DNA of 30,852 nucleotides. Origin: Dialister sp. UBA7295 (GTDB lineage: Bacteria > Bacillota > Negativicutes > Veillonellales > Dialisteraceae). Below the pieces are notes generated by a model. The model saw only the letters and a program-made list of their open reading frames with translations. It made no database searches and was not told where the DNA came from. Numbering within the stretch: position 1 is the stretch's first letter; every line of letters begins with the position of its first letter. Location of the stretch: assembly GCA_002471975.1 (NCBI GenBank), contig DKQZ01000011.1:1-30852 (forward strand). The letters run 5' to 3'. The position numbers and the translations under genes are program-made. Positions 23,665 to 30,852 of the stretch are shown in pieces.

Positions 23665-25589
23665 TGAAAAACTGGAAAAAAGTTCTTCTGGCACTTTTGC
23701 TTTCAGGCTGTCTCTTCCTGCCTGCCCGGGCAGCAGAAAAAACGATGGCCGGTGACCCCAGTCTCTATATGTCCGACTCCGCCAAAGCCCTCCTGATGCC
23801 ATCTCCGGCTTCAAGCCATGGAAAAATCAATGAAGCCGGCACTTCAAGCCTGGGTGTGCCAAATCCGGAAAAGGCGCAGGAGGCGGCAAAGAAAAAGAGC
23901 TATACCCCGGCCCAAAAGGCAAATTACGATGCCCTCCGGAAAGAAAACGGGGGAGTCCTGGCTCCCAAAGAAAGGTTCATCACTACCACTGCTCCTGCCA
24001 TCGTCCTCACTTTCGGCGGCCTTACACGGCCGGAATCGGTGGAGGACATGCTGGACTATCTCGATGAAAAAGGGCTCAAAGCCACTTTCTTCGTGACGGA
24101 GCTGGAGCTCAGGAAATACAATTCCACCATTTCCGAAATCATCTCCCGGGGCCATGAACTGGGCCTGGGTCTCCGCACGAGCCTTGACGGAGATTACTAT
24201 GAAACCTGCGCCCAGATTGAAAGGCTCAGGAAGAAGATGAAGAAACAGTACGGCATTTCGCCGTCCATTGCCCGCCAGATTTTCGGCAAAGAAATGGATA
24301 CGGTGAACGAAGCCTGCCACGCCATGGGAGTCCACCTCCTGAGCCAGACTTTGAACGGGGTGCAGACGAAAGATAAAGAAGCAAAGAGCGCGGAAGATAT
24401 ATTTCCTCACCTCTTCGGTGCCCGCACCTATTCCATGGGGAGGGGACAGATCATTTACATGCGCCTCGACTATCTGAATGAACCCCTGATCTGCTCGAAA
24501 CTTCTTGATCTCATCTATAAAAATAAAATCGACAACATCGCCTACCGGAGCCTTTCCGATACGCCGGAAACGAATCCTTCCAACGATTCCGCCTACCGTC
24601 TCGTGACAGCGGGGGACCTGGTCTATGACGAAACTCATGCCTGGTCCTATCCCGTAGATATGAGTCAGGTGCCCTACGACCTCCAGCCATCCACGAAACC
24701 GGCGTCGGTGGATGACAGGAATTTTGAACGGGAATTCGGGAAACGGTATATCGGTTCACCCGACGTCCATGACAAGGACACGATGAGGGGCTTTCCCGTG
24801 AATATCGCAAAACATATCGACAAAACCGGCACCATTCACGGAGCCAAAGAGAGGACCGTCTTCTTCACCTTCGATGACTGGGGCAACGATGAATCGGTCA
24901 ATCACCTTCTTTATGTATTCAGGAAACATCACGCCCTGGGGAATTTCTTCATCATCACCAGAAACGTGAAGAACAATCCAAACCTCCTTCGTGCCATTGC
25001 CCTGGAAGGCCATCTCATCGGAAGCCATACGAACAGCCATCGCCCCATGGTGGGACAGACCTATGGCGGCATCAGCTCCCGGCCTATGACCGATGAGGAA
25101 TACCGGGAAGATATCGAAAAGGCCTATGAAGAACTGGCAAAGACAGTGGGAGACGTCAAGGTAAACGGCCGCTATGCCCTGACCCGTCTTTTCCGCCCGC
25201 CCACGCTCGCCATCAGCTATTCGGGCACAAAGAGCATCATGAATGCGGGCTATACCTATATCGTCAACGGTTATGACAGCACCCATGATTATGCGGCGCC
25301 CACCCTCCAGGCCATGGTGGGGGCCATTACTCATGGCCTGTACGATGAAAAAGGAAACGTCCGCACCGGGGCCGTCATGGTCATGCACATGAGTGACAAT
25401 GCGAAATTTACACCCCTCGCCCTGGACTACCTTCTTACCGTCAATGAACAGAGATCCGACGATGACCCGAAGAAATTCATTCCCGCAAGGCTCGATGATT
25501 ACCTTGTGGACGGCTACAGCCAGTCTGATGAAACAGGAAACGATTCGGACTTTGAGAAAAATCTGAAATACAAAGGCTGCTGCGGCTGA
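23664..25589 (+). CDS. Secreted double-NodB polysaccharide deacetylase (second domain intact)
   Basis: 641 residues. The signal peptide MKNWKKVLLALLLSGC...ARA could be cut by signal peptidase I after ARA, or be lipidated at the Cys in LSGC. NodB domain 1 (about 105-300) is degenerate: VLTFGG for TFDDG and ELGLGLRTS for the histidine motif. NodB domain 2 (about 398-600) keeps every key residue: TFDDW (D404, D405), SHTNSH (H455, H459), RLFRPP near 512-517 and VMHMSD near 572-577. This is the only NodB domain of the operon with a full metal site, so it should be the working de-N-acetylase. ATG 23664 gives 4-nt spacing from GGAGG (23655-23659) and a TGATG overlap with the upstream gene; ATG 23661 is the alternative. 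Last gene of the operon. Confidence 0.88.
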   Translation: MKNWKKVLLALLLSGCLFLPARAAEKTMAGDPSLYMSDSAKALLMPSPASSHGKINEAGTSSLGVPNPEKAQEAAKKKSYTPAQKANYDALRKENGGVLAPKERFITTTAPAIVLTFGGLTRPESVEDMLDYLDEKGLKATFFVTELELRKYNSTISEIISRGHELGLGLRTSLDGDYYETCAQIERLRKKMKKQYGISPSIARQIFGKEMDTVNEACHAMGVHLLSQTLNGVQTKDKEAKSAEDIFPHLFGARTYSMGRGQIIYMRLDYLNEPLICSKLLDLIYKNKIDNIAYRSLSDTPETNPSNDSAYRLVTAGDLVYDETHAWSYPVDMSQVPYDLQPSTKPASVDDRNFEREFGKRYIGSPDVHDKDTMRGFPVNIAKHIDKTGTIHGAKERTVFFTFDDWGNDESVNHLLYVFRKHHALGNFFIITRNVKNNPNLLRAIALEGHLIGSHTNSHRPMVGQTYGGISSRPMTDEEYREDIEKAYEELAKTVGDVKVNGRYALTRLFRPPTLAISYSGTKSIMNAGYTYIVNGYDSTHDYAAPTLQAMVGAITHGLYDEKGNVRTGAVMVMHMSDNAKFTPLALDYLLTVNEQRSDDDPKKFIPARLDDYLVDGYSQSDETGNDSDFEKNLKYKGCCG

Positions 25590-25601
25590 AATCCGGGAAA
25601 T

Positions 25602-25636
25602 AAAAAAACGCTGTGGGTTGATATCCATAGCGTTTT
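25602..25636. terminator. Bidirectional terminator between the operon and the LOG gene
   Basis: Arms aaaacgctgtgg (25605-25616) and ccatagcgtttt (25625-25636) pair with one G-T wobble around an 8-nt loop. The plus strand ends in four T. The minus strand ends in seven T (complement of 25602-25608), so it can serve both the operon and the convergent LOG gene. Confidence 0.8.
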
Positions 25637-25667
25637 GCATTGGGGTGAAAGGGAAACTATAAGACTG

Positions 25668-25745
25668 ACAACTTTTGAATCGGGATGGTCGGGGTGGTCG
25701 GGAAGATGGCGCCGCTGATGCGGCGCGAGTTATAAATGGGGGCTG
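25668..25745 (+). repeat. cggga-tract + GC hairpin repeat, left of LOG gene
   Basis: acttttgaatcggga, a run of cggga/tcggg words, gtcgggaag, then hairpin gcgccgc-tgat-gcggcgc (25709-25726) and gagttata. The same order occurs at 26390-26485 with a different stem sequence. Confidence 0.75.
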
Positions 25746-25773
25746 TGCACAGGCGGGGATTTCCGATGACTGA

Positions 25774-25801
25774 CGGCTAACAGCTAACGGCTAGCGGCTA
25801 A
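25774..25801. repeat. Heptamer tandem repeat (cggctaa)n
   Basis: Four 7-mers: cggctaa, cagctaa, cggctag, cggctaa. Same family as 8563-8590 and again just beyond the stop codon of a minus-strand gene. Confidence 0.85.
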
Positions 25802-25805
25802 TCTC

Positions 25806-26351
25806 TCACACCCTTTTCAGTACCGCCAGGACTTCATCAATGGTATCGCAGAAGCAGATAGAGGACAGGTCCTCTTTGTCCACGAAGCCTGCTTCGATCC
25901 AATTCCAGAAAAGCGTTTTCAAAGGTTCGTAGATATGATCCAGATTGATGAGGATGAGGGGCGGCCGCTTCCCGTTTCCATAGATTCTGTAGTGGGAAAG
26001 GGTATCCGTAAATTCCTCCAGGGTCCCGATGCCTCCGGGAAGGATGATGAAAGCGTCGCCGGCATCCATCAGTTTCTGTTTCCTCGTCATCATGTCCGGT
26101 ACTTCGATGAGCTCCGTAATCCCCCGGTGGGCCTGCTCTTTCAGGATGAAGACTTCCGGAATGATGCCGGTCACTTTTCCTCCCGCAGCCATGCAGGCAT
26201 CGGCACAGAGGCCCATAAGACCTACGGTACCTCCGCCGTAAATCATGTGGTATCCATTTTTTCCCAGGGCTTCCCCCAGACGGGCGGCAAAAGAGGCGTA
26301 TTCCGTATTATTTCCAAAACGGGAACCGCAGTAGATGGTTATATTTTTCAT
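25806..26351 (-). CDS. LOG family / TIGR00730 Rossmann-fold protein
   Basis: 181 residues, cytoplasmic. The family includes cytokinin riboside 5'-monophosphate phosphoribohydrolases (LOG), which release the base from nucleoside 5'-monophosphates. It begins ITIYCGSRFGNN, has YGGGTVGLMG near 38-47, the conserved M-x-x-RK (MMTRKQKLM, about 86-94) and the signature PGGIGTLEEF near 105-114. Length is typical. ATG 26351 has AAAGGAC at good spacing. It stands alone between two copies of a short hairpin repeat. In bacteria without plant contact the true substrate is uncertain, probably an AMP-like nucleotide. Confidence 0.93.
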   Translation of the reverse strand: MKNITIYCGSRFGNNTEYASFAARLGEALGKNGYHMIYGGGTVGLMGLCADACMAAGGKVTGIIPEVFILKEQAHRGITELIEVPDMMTRKQKLMDAGDAFIILPGGIGTLEEFTDTLSHYRIYGNGKRPPLILINLDHIYEPLKTLFWNWIEAGFVDKEDLSSICFCDTIDEVLAVLKRV

Positions 26352-26389
26352 AGACTGTCCTTTCTATAAGGAAAACTGTATGATGAAAT

Positions 26390-26485
26390 GACTTTTGAAT
26401 CGGGAATTATCGGGAATAGTTTCGGGGTTGTCGGGATTGTCGGGAAGGTGGCGGCCTGATGGCCGCGGAGTTTTATATTTGGGAA
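26390..26485 (+). repeat. cggga-tract + GC hairpin repeat, right of LOG gene
   Basis: acttttgaatcggga is followed by repeated tcggga/tcgggg words, gggaaggtg, then hairpin gcggcc-tgat-ggccgc (26451-26466) and gagttttatatt. It matches 25668-25745 with the loop tgat kept and the stem bases changed in pairs. Confidence 0.75.
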
Positions 26486-26607
26486 TATACACAGGTGGTG
26501 TTTCTGCCGGTGCAGGCATATCGATTCTTCGAATCGATTGTCCCTTCACTTTGTCCGGGCGCTTCCCCAATGGAGGACGCTTTCCGCGATGGGGATGAGA
26601 TATTTCC

Positions 26608-26635
26608 GAAGAACGAATAACGAACAACGAAGAAC
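26608..26635. repeat. Heptamer tandem repeat (gaaNaac)n, copy 1
   Basis: Four 7-mers: gaagaac, gaataac, gaacaac, gaagaac. Repeated at 26773-26800. Confidence 0.85.
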
Positions 26636-26657
26636 GATTCGGCACATGGGGACCGGG

Positions 26658-26685
26658 CCACGGAGCACGGTCCACGGACCACGAT
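26658..26685. repeat. Heptamer tandem repeat (ccacgga)n
   Basis: Four 7-mers: ccacgga, gcacggt, ccacgga, ccacgat. A second, unrelated heptamer sequence close to the first. Confidence 0.8.
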
Positions 26686-26890
26686 TCAGCACATTTGACT
26701 CCAATCAAAAGAATTCCGATTTCGCCTCAAATTATATAAGATTGGTTCACGAAGCGAACCATATCCTCTTCCGAAGAACGAAGAACGAACAACGAAGAAC
26801 GATTCAGCACATTTGACTCCAATCAAAAGAATTCCAATTGTACTTCAAATACTATATGATTGGTTTGCACAGCAAATCATATCCTTCCCG
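26680..26890 (+). repeat. Duplicated hairpin segment before the str operon
   Basis: The segment from acgattcagcacatttgact (26682) through a hairpin tggttc/gaacca (26743-26761) recurs from 26799 with hairpin tggtttgc/gcaaatca (26861-26879). The array gaaNaac (26773-26800) sits between them. Together with the entries above this accounts for most of the gene-free stretch 26352-27194. Confidence 0.75.
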
Positions 26891-26973
26891 ACAGCCCCGA
26901 TATCCCCGAAACAAAAGTTATCGAAGGATAGAGTTCGCCCTGTTTCATACCGTATTTCTACCAACATTTTACA

Positions 26974-27002
26974 TTCCCATGATACCATATTTCTTATATA
27001 AT
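26974..27002 (+). promoter_or_regulatory. Possible upstream promoter of the str operon
   Basis: TTCCCA (26974-26979), 17 bp, TATAAT (26997-27002). The -10 is perfect, the -35 weak. Confidence 0.4.
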
Positions 27003-27121
27003 AGAGACAGCGGACCAACTGAGAAATGAAAATTTTTTCTTTGAAAAATGTGGAATGGTACGCGTGGATACGTTGTAAAAAAGTTCTGCATAAAATCGAA
27101 GAAAAAAGGTTGTGAAAATGT

Positions 27122-27150
27122 TTGACATTGGTGTGCTGTAATGGTATAAT
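27122..27150 (+). promoter_or_regulatory. Consensus promoter of the str operon
   Basis: TTGACA (27122-27127), exactly 17 bp, TATAAT (27145-27150). Both boxes match the sigma-A consensus fully, as expected for a highly expressed ribosomal operon. It sits 45 bp before the first gene. Confidence 0.9.
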
Positions 27151-27194
27151 TCCAATGTTGCGTGGATTACGTGTAATGGTACGCAGGAGGACTC

Positions 27195-27446
27195 ATGACG
27201 CTGGAAGAGTTAAAGAAAGGAAATTTCGTAGTAGGCATGAAGGAAACGGAGCGGGCCCTGGAAAAACAGGAAGCCGCTTTGGTGTTCATCGCATCGGATT
27301 GTGACGAACGCATATCTCTGCCTCTTATGGAAGCCTGCAGCGCAAGTGGGGTTCCTGTGGAACGGCAGTACACGAAGAAGGAAATCGGCCGGGCCTGTGG
27401 GATTAAAGTCAAGGCCGCATCCGCTGCGCTTCTCAAATCCCGGTAA
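27195..27446 (+). CDS. L7Ae/L30e-like ribosome-associated protein
   Basis: 83 residues of the L7Ae/L30e/S12e/Gadd45 fold, like the YbxF/RplGB proteins found before rpsL in Firmicutes. These bind kink-turn RNA. Typical features are KKGNFVVGMKETERALEK (about 7-24), AALVFIASDCDE (27-38) and the C-terminal RACGIKVKAASAALLK (about 66-81). AGGAGG at 27185-27190 lies 4 nt before ATG 27195. It is the first gene of the str operon, 77 nt before rpsL. Whether it is a true ribosomal subunit or an RNA-binding accessory is not settled for this family. Confidence 0.88.
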   Translation: MTLEELKKGNFVVGMKETERALEKQEAALVFIASDCDERISLPLMEACSASGVPVERQYTKKEIGRACGIKVKAASAALLKSR

Positions 27447-27523
27447 TATCTTTCGAAGCTTTATTTCCTGAGGCTTTGGAGGATCAATTATAAATTCACT
27501 CTTATGGAAAGGAGGTGCCCATT

Positions 27524-27898
27524 TTGCCGACAATCAATCAGCTGGTTCGTAAAGGACGCCAGACTCTGGCAACCAAAGCGAAGACCCCGGCTCTGAAACA
27601 GTCTCCACAGAAGCGTGGTGTCTGCACAAGAGTTTACACCGCTACCCCGAAGAAGCCGAACTCTGCTCTCCGTAAAGTAGCCCGTGTACGCCTGACCAAC
27701 GGAATCGAAGTTTCTGCTTACATTCCCGGTGAAGGCCATAACCTGCAGGAACACTCCGTAGTTCTCATCAGAGGCGGCCGTGTTAAGGATCTTCCAGGTG
27801 TCCGTTACCACATTATCCGCGGCGCACTCGATACCGTAGGCGTATCCGGTCGTCAGCAGGGCCGTTCCAAATACGGCGCTAAACGCGAAAAGAAATAA
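27524..27898 (+). CDS. rpsL: 30S ribosomal protein S12
   Basis: 124 residues, matching bacterial S12. It sits at the decoding centre. Conserved KTPALKQSPQKRGVCTRVYT, TPKKPNSALRKVARV and the C-terminal GVSGRQQGRSKYGAKREKK-type tail are present. The lysine in TPKKPNS, where streptomycin-resistance changes fall, is wild-type. The start is TTG 27524 (MPTINQLVRKGRQ), which is where S12 begins and has AAGGAGG at 27508-27515 at 8-nt spacing. GTG 27515 would begin inside the Shine-Dalgarno. Second gene of the str operon. Confidence 0.97.
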   Translation: MPTINQLVRKGRQTLATKAKTPALKQSPQKRGVCTRVYTATPKKPNSALRKVARVRLTNGIEVSAYIPGEGHNLQEHSVVLIRGGRVKDLPGVRYHIIRGALDTVGVSGRQQGRSKYGAKREKK

Positions 27899-27950
27899 TA
27901 TTTCTAACATAATGTGATTAACAGACTACTATATAAGGAGGAAATTAACA

Positions 27951-28421
27951 ATGCCGAGAAAAGGTGCTGTTCCGAAACGTGACGTACTGCCGGATCCAGT
28001 GTATGGAAATAAGACAGTAACCCGTTTCATCAACAGAGTTATGCTGGACGGCAAGAAGGGTGTCGCAGAATCTATCGTTTATGGCGCATTCGATATCTGC
28101 CACAGCAAGCTGAATAAAGAACCGATCGAAATTTTCGAACAGGCTCTCAATAATGTTATGCCGGTTCTCGAAGTTCGTGCACGTCGTGTAGGCGGCGCAA
28201 ACTATCAGGTACCGGTAGAAGTCAGAGCGGACCGCCGCCTGACCCTGGGTATCCGCTGGATGGTATCCTATGCCCGCCAGCGCAGCGAACGTACCATGGA
28301 AGAACGTCTTGCAGGTGAACTGATGGACGCTTACAACAATACGGGCGCAGCAGTAAAGAAGAAAGAAGATACTCATAAAATGGCTGAAGCCAATAAGGCT
28401 TTCGCTCATTATCGCTGGTAA
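27951..28421 (+). CDS. rpsG: 30S ribosomal protein S7
   Basis: 156 residues, the usual S7 length. The protein nucleates assembly of the 30S head. It opens MPRKGAVPKRDVLPDPVYGN and has KTVTRFINRVMLDGKKG, VGGANYQVPVEVR (about 80-92) and TMEERLAGELMDAYNNTGAA-type helix. AAGGAGGAAATTAACA precedes ATG 27951. It lies 52 nt after rpsL, followed by fusA after 20 nt. Confidence 0.97.
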   Translation: MPRKGAVPKRDVLPDPVYGNKTVTRFINRVMLDGKKGVAESIVYGAFDICHSKLNKEPIEIFEQALNNVMPVLEVRARRVGGANYQVPVEVRADRRLTLGIRWMVSYARQRSERTMEERLAGELMDAYNNTGAAVKKKEDTHKMAEANKAFAHYRW

Positions 28422-28441
28422 TTATATAAGGAGAAAAAATC

Positions 28442-30520
28442 GTGGGCAGAGAATTTCCGCTTGAAAAAACAAGAAACATCGGCATCATGGCTCACATCGA
28501 TGCAGGTAAGACAACAACCACGGAACGTATCCTGTTTTATACCGGTGTAAACCACAAGATTGGCGAAGTTCATGATGGCGCAGCTACCATGGACTGGATG
28601 GTTCAGGAACAGGAACGCGGTATTACCATTACCTCTGCGGCTACCACCTGCCATTGGAAAGGCTATCGTGTCAACATCATCGATACCCCAGGGCACGTAG
28701 ACTTCACTGTAGAAGTTGAACGTTCCCTCCGTGTACTCGACGGCTCCGTAGCTGTATTCAGTGCGAAAGATGGCGTTCAGACCCAGTCTGAAACCGTTTG
28801 GAGACAGGCAGACCACTACAAAGTTCCCCGTATCGCATTCATCAATAAGATGGATACCATCGGCGCTGATTTCCAGCATGCCGTAAAGACCATCGACACC
28901 CGTCTTCATGCAAAGGCTATCGCCATGCAGCTCCCGATTGGCAAGCAGGATACCTTCAAAGGCATCATCGACCTCTTGACCATGAAGGCTGAAATCTATG
29001 AAGATGACCTTGGCAAAAATATTCATATCGAAGACATCCCCGCTGATATGCTCGATGAAGCACAGGAAGCCCGTGATGCTATTATGGAAGTTGCCGCTGA
29101 AGGCGACGACGACCTGATGGAAAAATACCTCGAAGGTGAAGAACTCTCCATCGACGAAGTAAAAGCTTCCATCCGTAAACAGGTCCTTGACTGCGCACTG
29201 TTCCCTGTATTCTGCGGCTCCGCATATAAGAACAAGGGCATCCAGATGCTCCTCGATGCAGTTATCGACTATCTGCCTTCCCCGCTGGATGTTCCTCCGG
29301 TCAAAGGCACCAGCCTTGACGGCGAAGAAGAAGAACGCGAAGCTTCCGACTCCGCTCCGATGGCTGCCCTGGCATTCAAGATCATGGCAGATCCATTCGT
29401 AGGCAAGCTGGCATATTTCCGCGTATACTCCGGTGAAATTCATCAGGGCACCTACATCCTCAACTCCACCAAGGATAAGAAGGAACGTGTAGGCCGTATC
29501 CTCCAGATGCATGCAAATCACCGTAAAGAAATCGATGTAGCTTACTCCGGCGATATCGCCGCAGCAGTAGGCTTCAAGGATGTAACCACCGGTGATACCC
29601 TGTGCGATCCGGATAACCCGATCATCCTTGAAAAGATGGAATTCCCGGATCCGGTTATTTCCGTAGCCGTAGAACCGAAGACCAAAGCTGACCAGGAAAA
29701 GATGGGCAATGCCCTTCAGAGACTGGCAGAAGAAGACCCGACCTTCCGCGTTGCTACCGATCCCGAAACCAACCAGACCATCATTTCCGGTATGGGCGAA
29801 CTCCACCTGGATATCATCGTTGACCGTATGAGACGTGAATTCAACGTTGAATGCACCGTAGGCAAACCGCAGGTTGCTTACCGCGAAACCATTCGCAAAG
29901 AAGTCGAAGCCGAAGGCAAATTCATTCGTCAGACCGGCGGCCATGGCCAGTATGGTCACTGCTGGCTCCGTCTGGCTCCGATGGAAGCAGGCAAAGGCTT
30001 CGAATTCGCTAACGAAGTCGTTGGCGGCGTTATTCCTAAAGAATTTATCAACCCGATTCAGGCCGGCGTCGAAGCTGCTATGCAGGATGGCGTTGTAGCA
30101 GGATATCCGATGGTTGATATCAAAGTTACCGTATATGATGGTTCTTACCATGATGTCGACTCCTCCGAAATGGCATTCAAGGTTGCAGGTTCCATGGCAT
30201 TCAAGGCTGGTGCCCAGAAAGCTGATCCTGTCCTCCTCGAACCATACATGAGCGTTGAAGTCGATGTTCCGGAAGACTACATGGGCGACGTTATCGGCGG
30301 CCTGAACTCCCGTCGTGGACGTATCGAAGGTATGGAAACCGAAAACGGCGAATCCAGAATCAAAGGTTTCGTTCCGCTTTCCGAAATGTTCGGTTATGCA
30401 ACCGCTCTCCGTTCCTCCACCCAGGGCCGTGGTACCTTCACCATGACCTTCGATCATTACGAAGAAGTTCCGAAGGCTATTTCTCAGAAGATCACTGAAG
30501 AAAGACTCGGAAATAAATAA
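28442..30520 (+). CDS. fusA: Elongation factor G
   Basis: 692 residues, full-length EF-G, the translocation GTPase. G1 AHIDAGKTT is at about 17-25, G2 RGITI near 59-63, G3 DTPGHVD near 82-88 and G4 NKMD near 136-139. Domains II-V follow, with the domain IV tip sequence GGHGQYGH near 500-507 and the C-terminal GRGTFTMTFDHYEEVP. Start is GTG 28442, where EF-G begins, with AAGGAG 8 nt upstream. It lies between rpsG and tuf in the standard order. Confidence 0.97.
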   Translation: MGREFPLEKTRNIGIMAHIDAGKTTTTERILFYTGVNHKIGEVHDGAATMDWMVQEQERGITITSAATTCHWKGYRVNIIDTPGHVDFTVEVERSLRVLDGSVAVFSAKDGVQTQSETVWRQADHYKVPRIAFINKMDTIGADFQHAVKTIDTRLHAKAIAMQLPIGKQDTFKGIIDLLTMKAEIYEDDLGKNIHIEDIPADMLDEAQEARDAIMEVAAEGDDDLMEKYLEGEELSIDEVKASIRKQVLDCALFPVFCGSAYKNKGIQMLLDAVIDYLPSPLDVPPVKGTSLDGEEEEREASDSAPMAALAFKIMADPFVGKLAYFRVYSGEIHQGTYILNSTKDKKERVGRILQMHANHRKEIDVAYSGDIAAAVGFKDVTTGDTLCDPDNPIILEKMEFPDPVISVAVEPKTKADQEKMGNALQRLAEEDPTFRVATDPETNQTIISGMGELHLDIIVDRMRREFNVECTVGKPQVAYRETIRKEVEAEGKFIRQTGGHGQYGHCWLRLAPMEAGKGFEFANEVVGGVIPKEFINPIQAGVEAAMQDGVVAGYPMVDIKVTVYDGSYHDVDSSEMAFKVAGSMAFKAGAQKADPVLLEPYMSVEVDVPEDYMGDVIGGLNSRRGRIEGMETENGESRIKGFVPLSEMFGYATALRSSTQGRGTFTMTFDHYEEVPKAISQKITEERLGNK

Positions 30521-30541
30521 AATTTTTTAAGGAGAAAAGAA

Positions 30542-30852
30542 ATGGCAAAAGCTCATTACGAAAGAACAAAGCCGCATGTTAACATCGGCACCATTGGTCA
30601 CGTCGATCACGGCAAAACCACCCTCACCGCTGCTATCACCAAAGTTCTGTCCGAAGAAGGCAAAGCAAACTTCCTCGACTATGCTTCCATCGATAAAGCA
30701 CCGGAAGAAAGAGCTCGTGGTATCACCATCAACACCGCAACTGTTGAATACGAAACCGAAACCCGTCACTATGCACACGTTGACTGCCCAGGGCACGCTG
30801 ACTATGTAAAGAACATGATCACCGGCGCAGCTCAGATGGATGGCGCTATCCT
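30542..30852 (+). CDS. tuf: Elongation factor Tu (partial, runs off the window)
   Basis: The first 103 codons of EF-Tu, which delivers aminoacyl-tRNA. It shows NIGTIGHVDHGKTTLTAAIT (about 14-33, P-loop), RGITINTATVEYET (switch I, about 59-72) and DCPGHADYVKNMITGAAQMDG (about 81-101, switch II). AAGGAGAAAAGA precedes ATG 30542, 21 nt after fusA. The 3' end lies beyond the window. Confidence 0.97.
   Translation, partial: MAKAHYERTKPHVNIGTIGHVDHGKTTLTAAITKVLSEEGKANFLDYASIDKAPEERARGITINTATVEYETETRHYAHVDCPGHADYVKNMITGAAQMDGAI

Noticed and set aside
1..30852. tRNA or rRNA genes
   Set aside because: No cloverleaf with a CCA-type end, GGTTCRA arm or rRNA-conserved stretch was seen in the intergenic regions by eye.

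Overview
The window looks like a chromosomal segment of a diderm Firmicute (class Negativicutes, most likely a Dialister-like Veillonellaceae; the genus is inferred from gene content and style, not proven). It pairs Firmicute-type housekeeping genes (an L7Ae-like protein, then rpsL-rpsG-fusA-tuf behind a consensus promoter, and a giant 2-hydroxyacyl-CoA dehydratase activase as in amino-acid fermenters) with a secreted outer-membrane beta-barrel protein, which needs an outer membrane. Protein-coding DNA is moderately GC-rich. Intergenic DNA is unusually repeat-rich.

Layout. 1-623: diverged long repeat. 624-1745: glf (UDP-galactopyranose mutase) with a terminator. 2118-4194: a two-gene AAA ATPase + TOPRIM-like pair that looks like an uncharacterised defence module. 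4342-5220: galU with a strong terminator. 5285-5917: second copy of the long repeat, in direct orientation to the first. 5925-6611 (-): HAD phosphatase. 6705-8490: cluster of about 265-bp hairpin-rich repeats surrounding a DUF559 nuclease-like gene at 7252-7716 (-). 8591-13530 (-): a 1430-residue double-ASKHA activase translationally coupled to a TetR regulator, with a candidate operator palindrome upstream and a terminator downstream. 13531-14407: intergenic with a 63-67 bp tandem repeat. 14408-25589 (+): a tightly packed seven-gene exopolysaccharide operon. 25806-26351 (-): LOG-family protein between short repeats. 26352-27121: repeat-rich intergenic DNA. 27122 to end: the str operon, tuf truncated by the window edge.

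The most interesting part is the 14.4-25.6 kb operon. It encodes an outer-membrane barrel with a helical periplasmic domain, a UDP-HexNAc 6-dehydrogenase, a membrane-anchored NodB-like protein, a PilZ-GT2 polysaccharide synthase with c-di-GMP-binding motifs, a second membrane-anchored NodB-like protein with a beta-rich tail, a GH18-like lipoprotein, and a secreted double-NodB protein. Together these have the parts of a synthase-dependent exopolysaccharide secretion system (logic like Pga/Pel/Bcs/Has, composition matching none of them): an acidic amino-sugar precursor is made, polymerised and moved across the inner membrane under c-di-GMP control, trimmed or bound in the periplasm, and exported through the barrel. 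Three of its four NodB-type domains lack the metal-binding histidines, so only the last one looks catalytically intact.

The intergenic DNA carries several repeat families: hairpins whose stems differ in compensating ways between copies, terminator-like GC hairpins preceded by cggga-rich tracts, and tandem heptamers of at least four different sequences.
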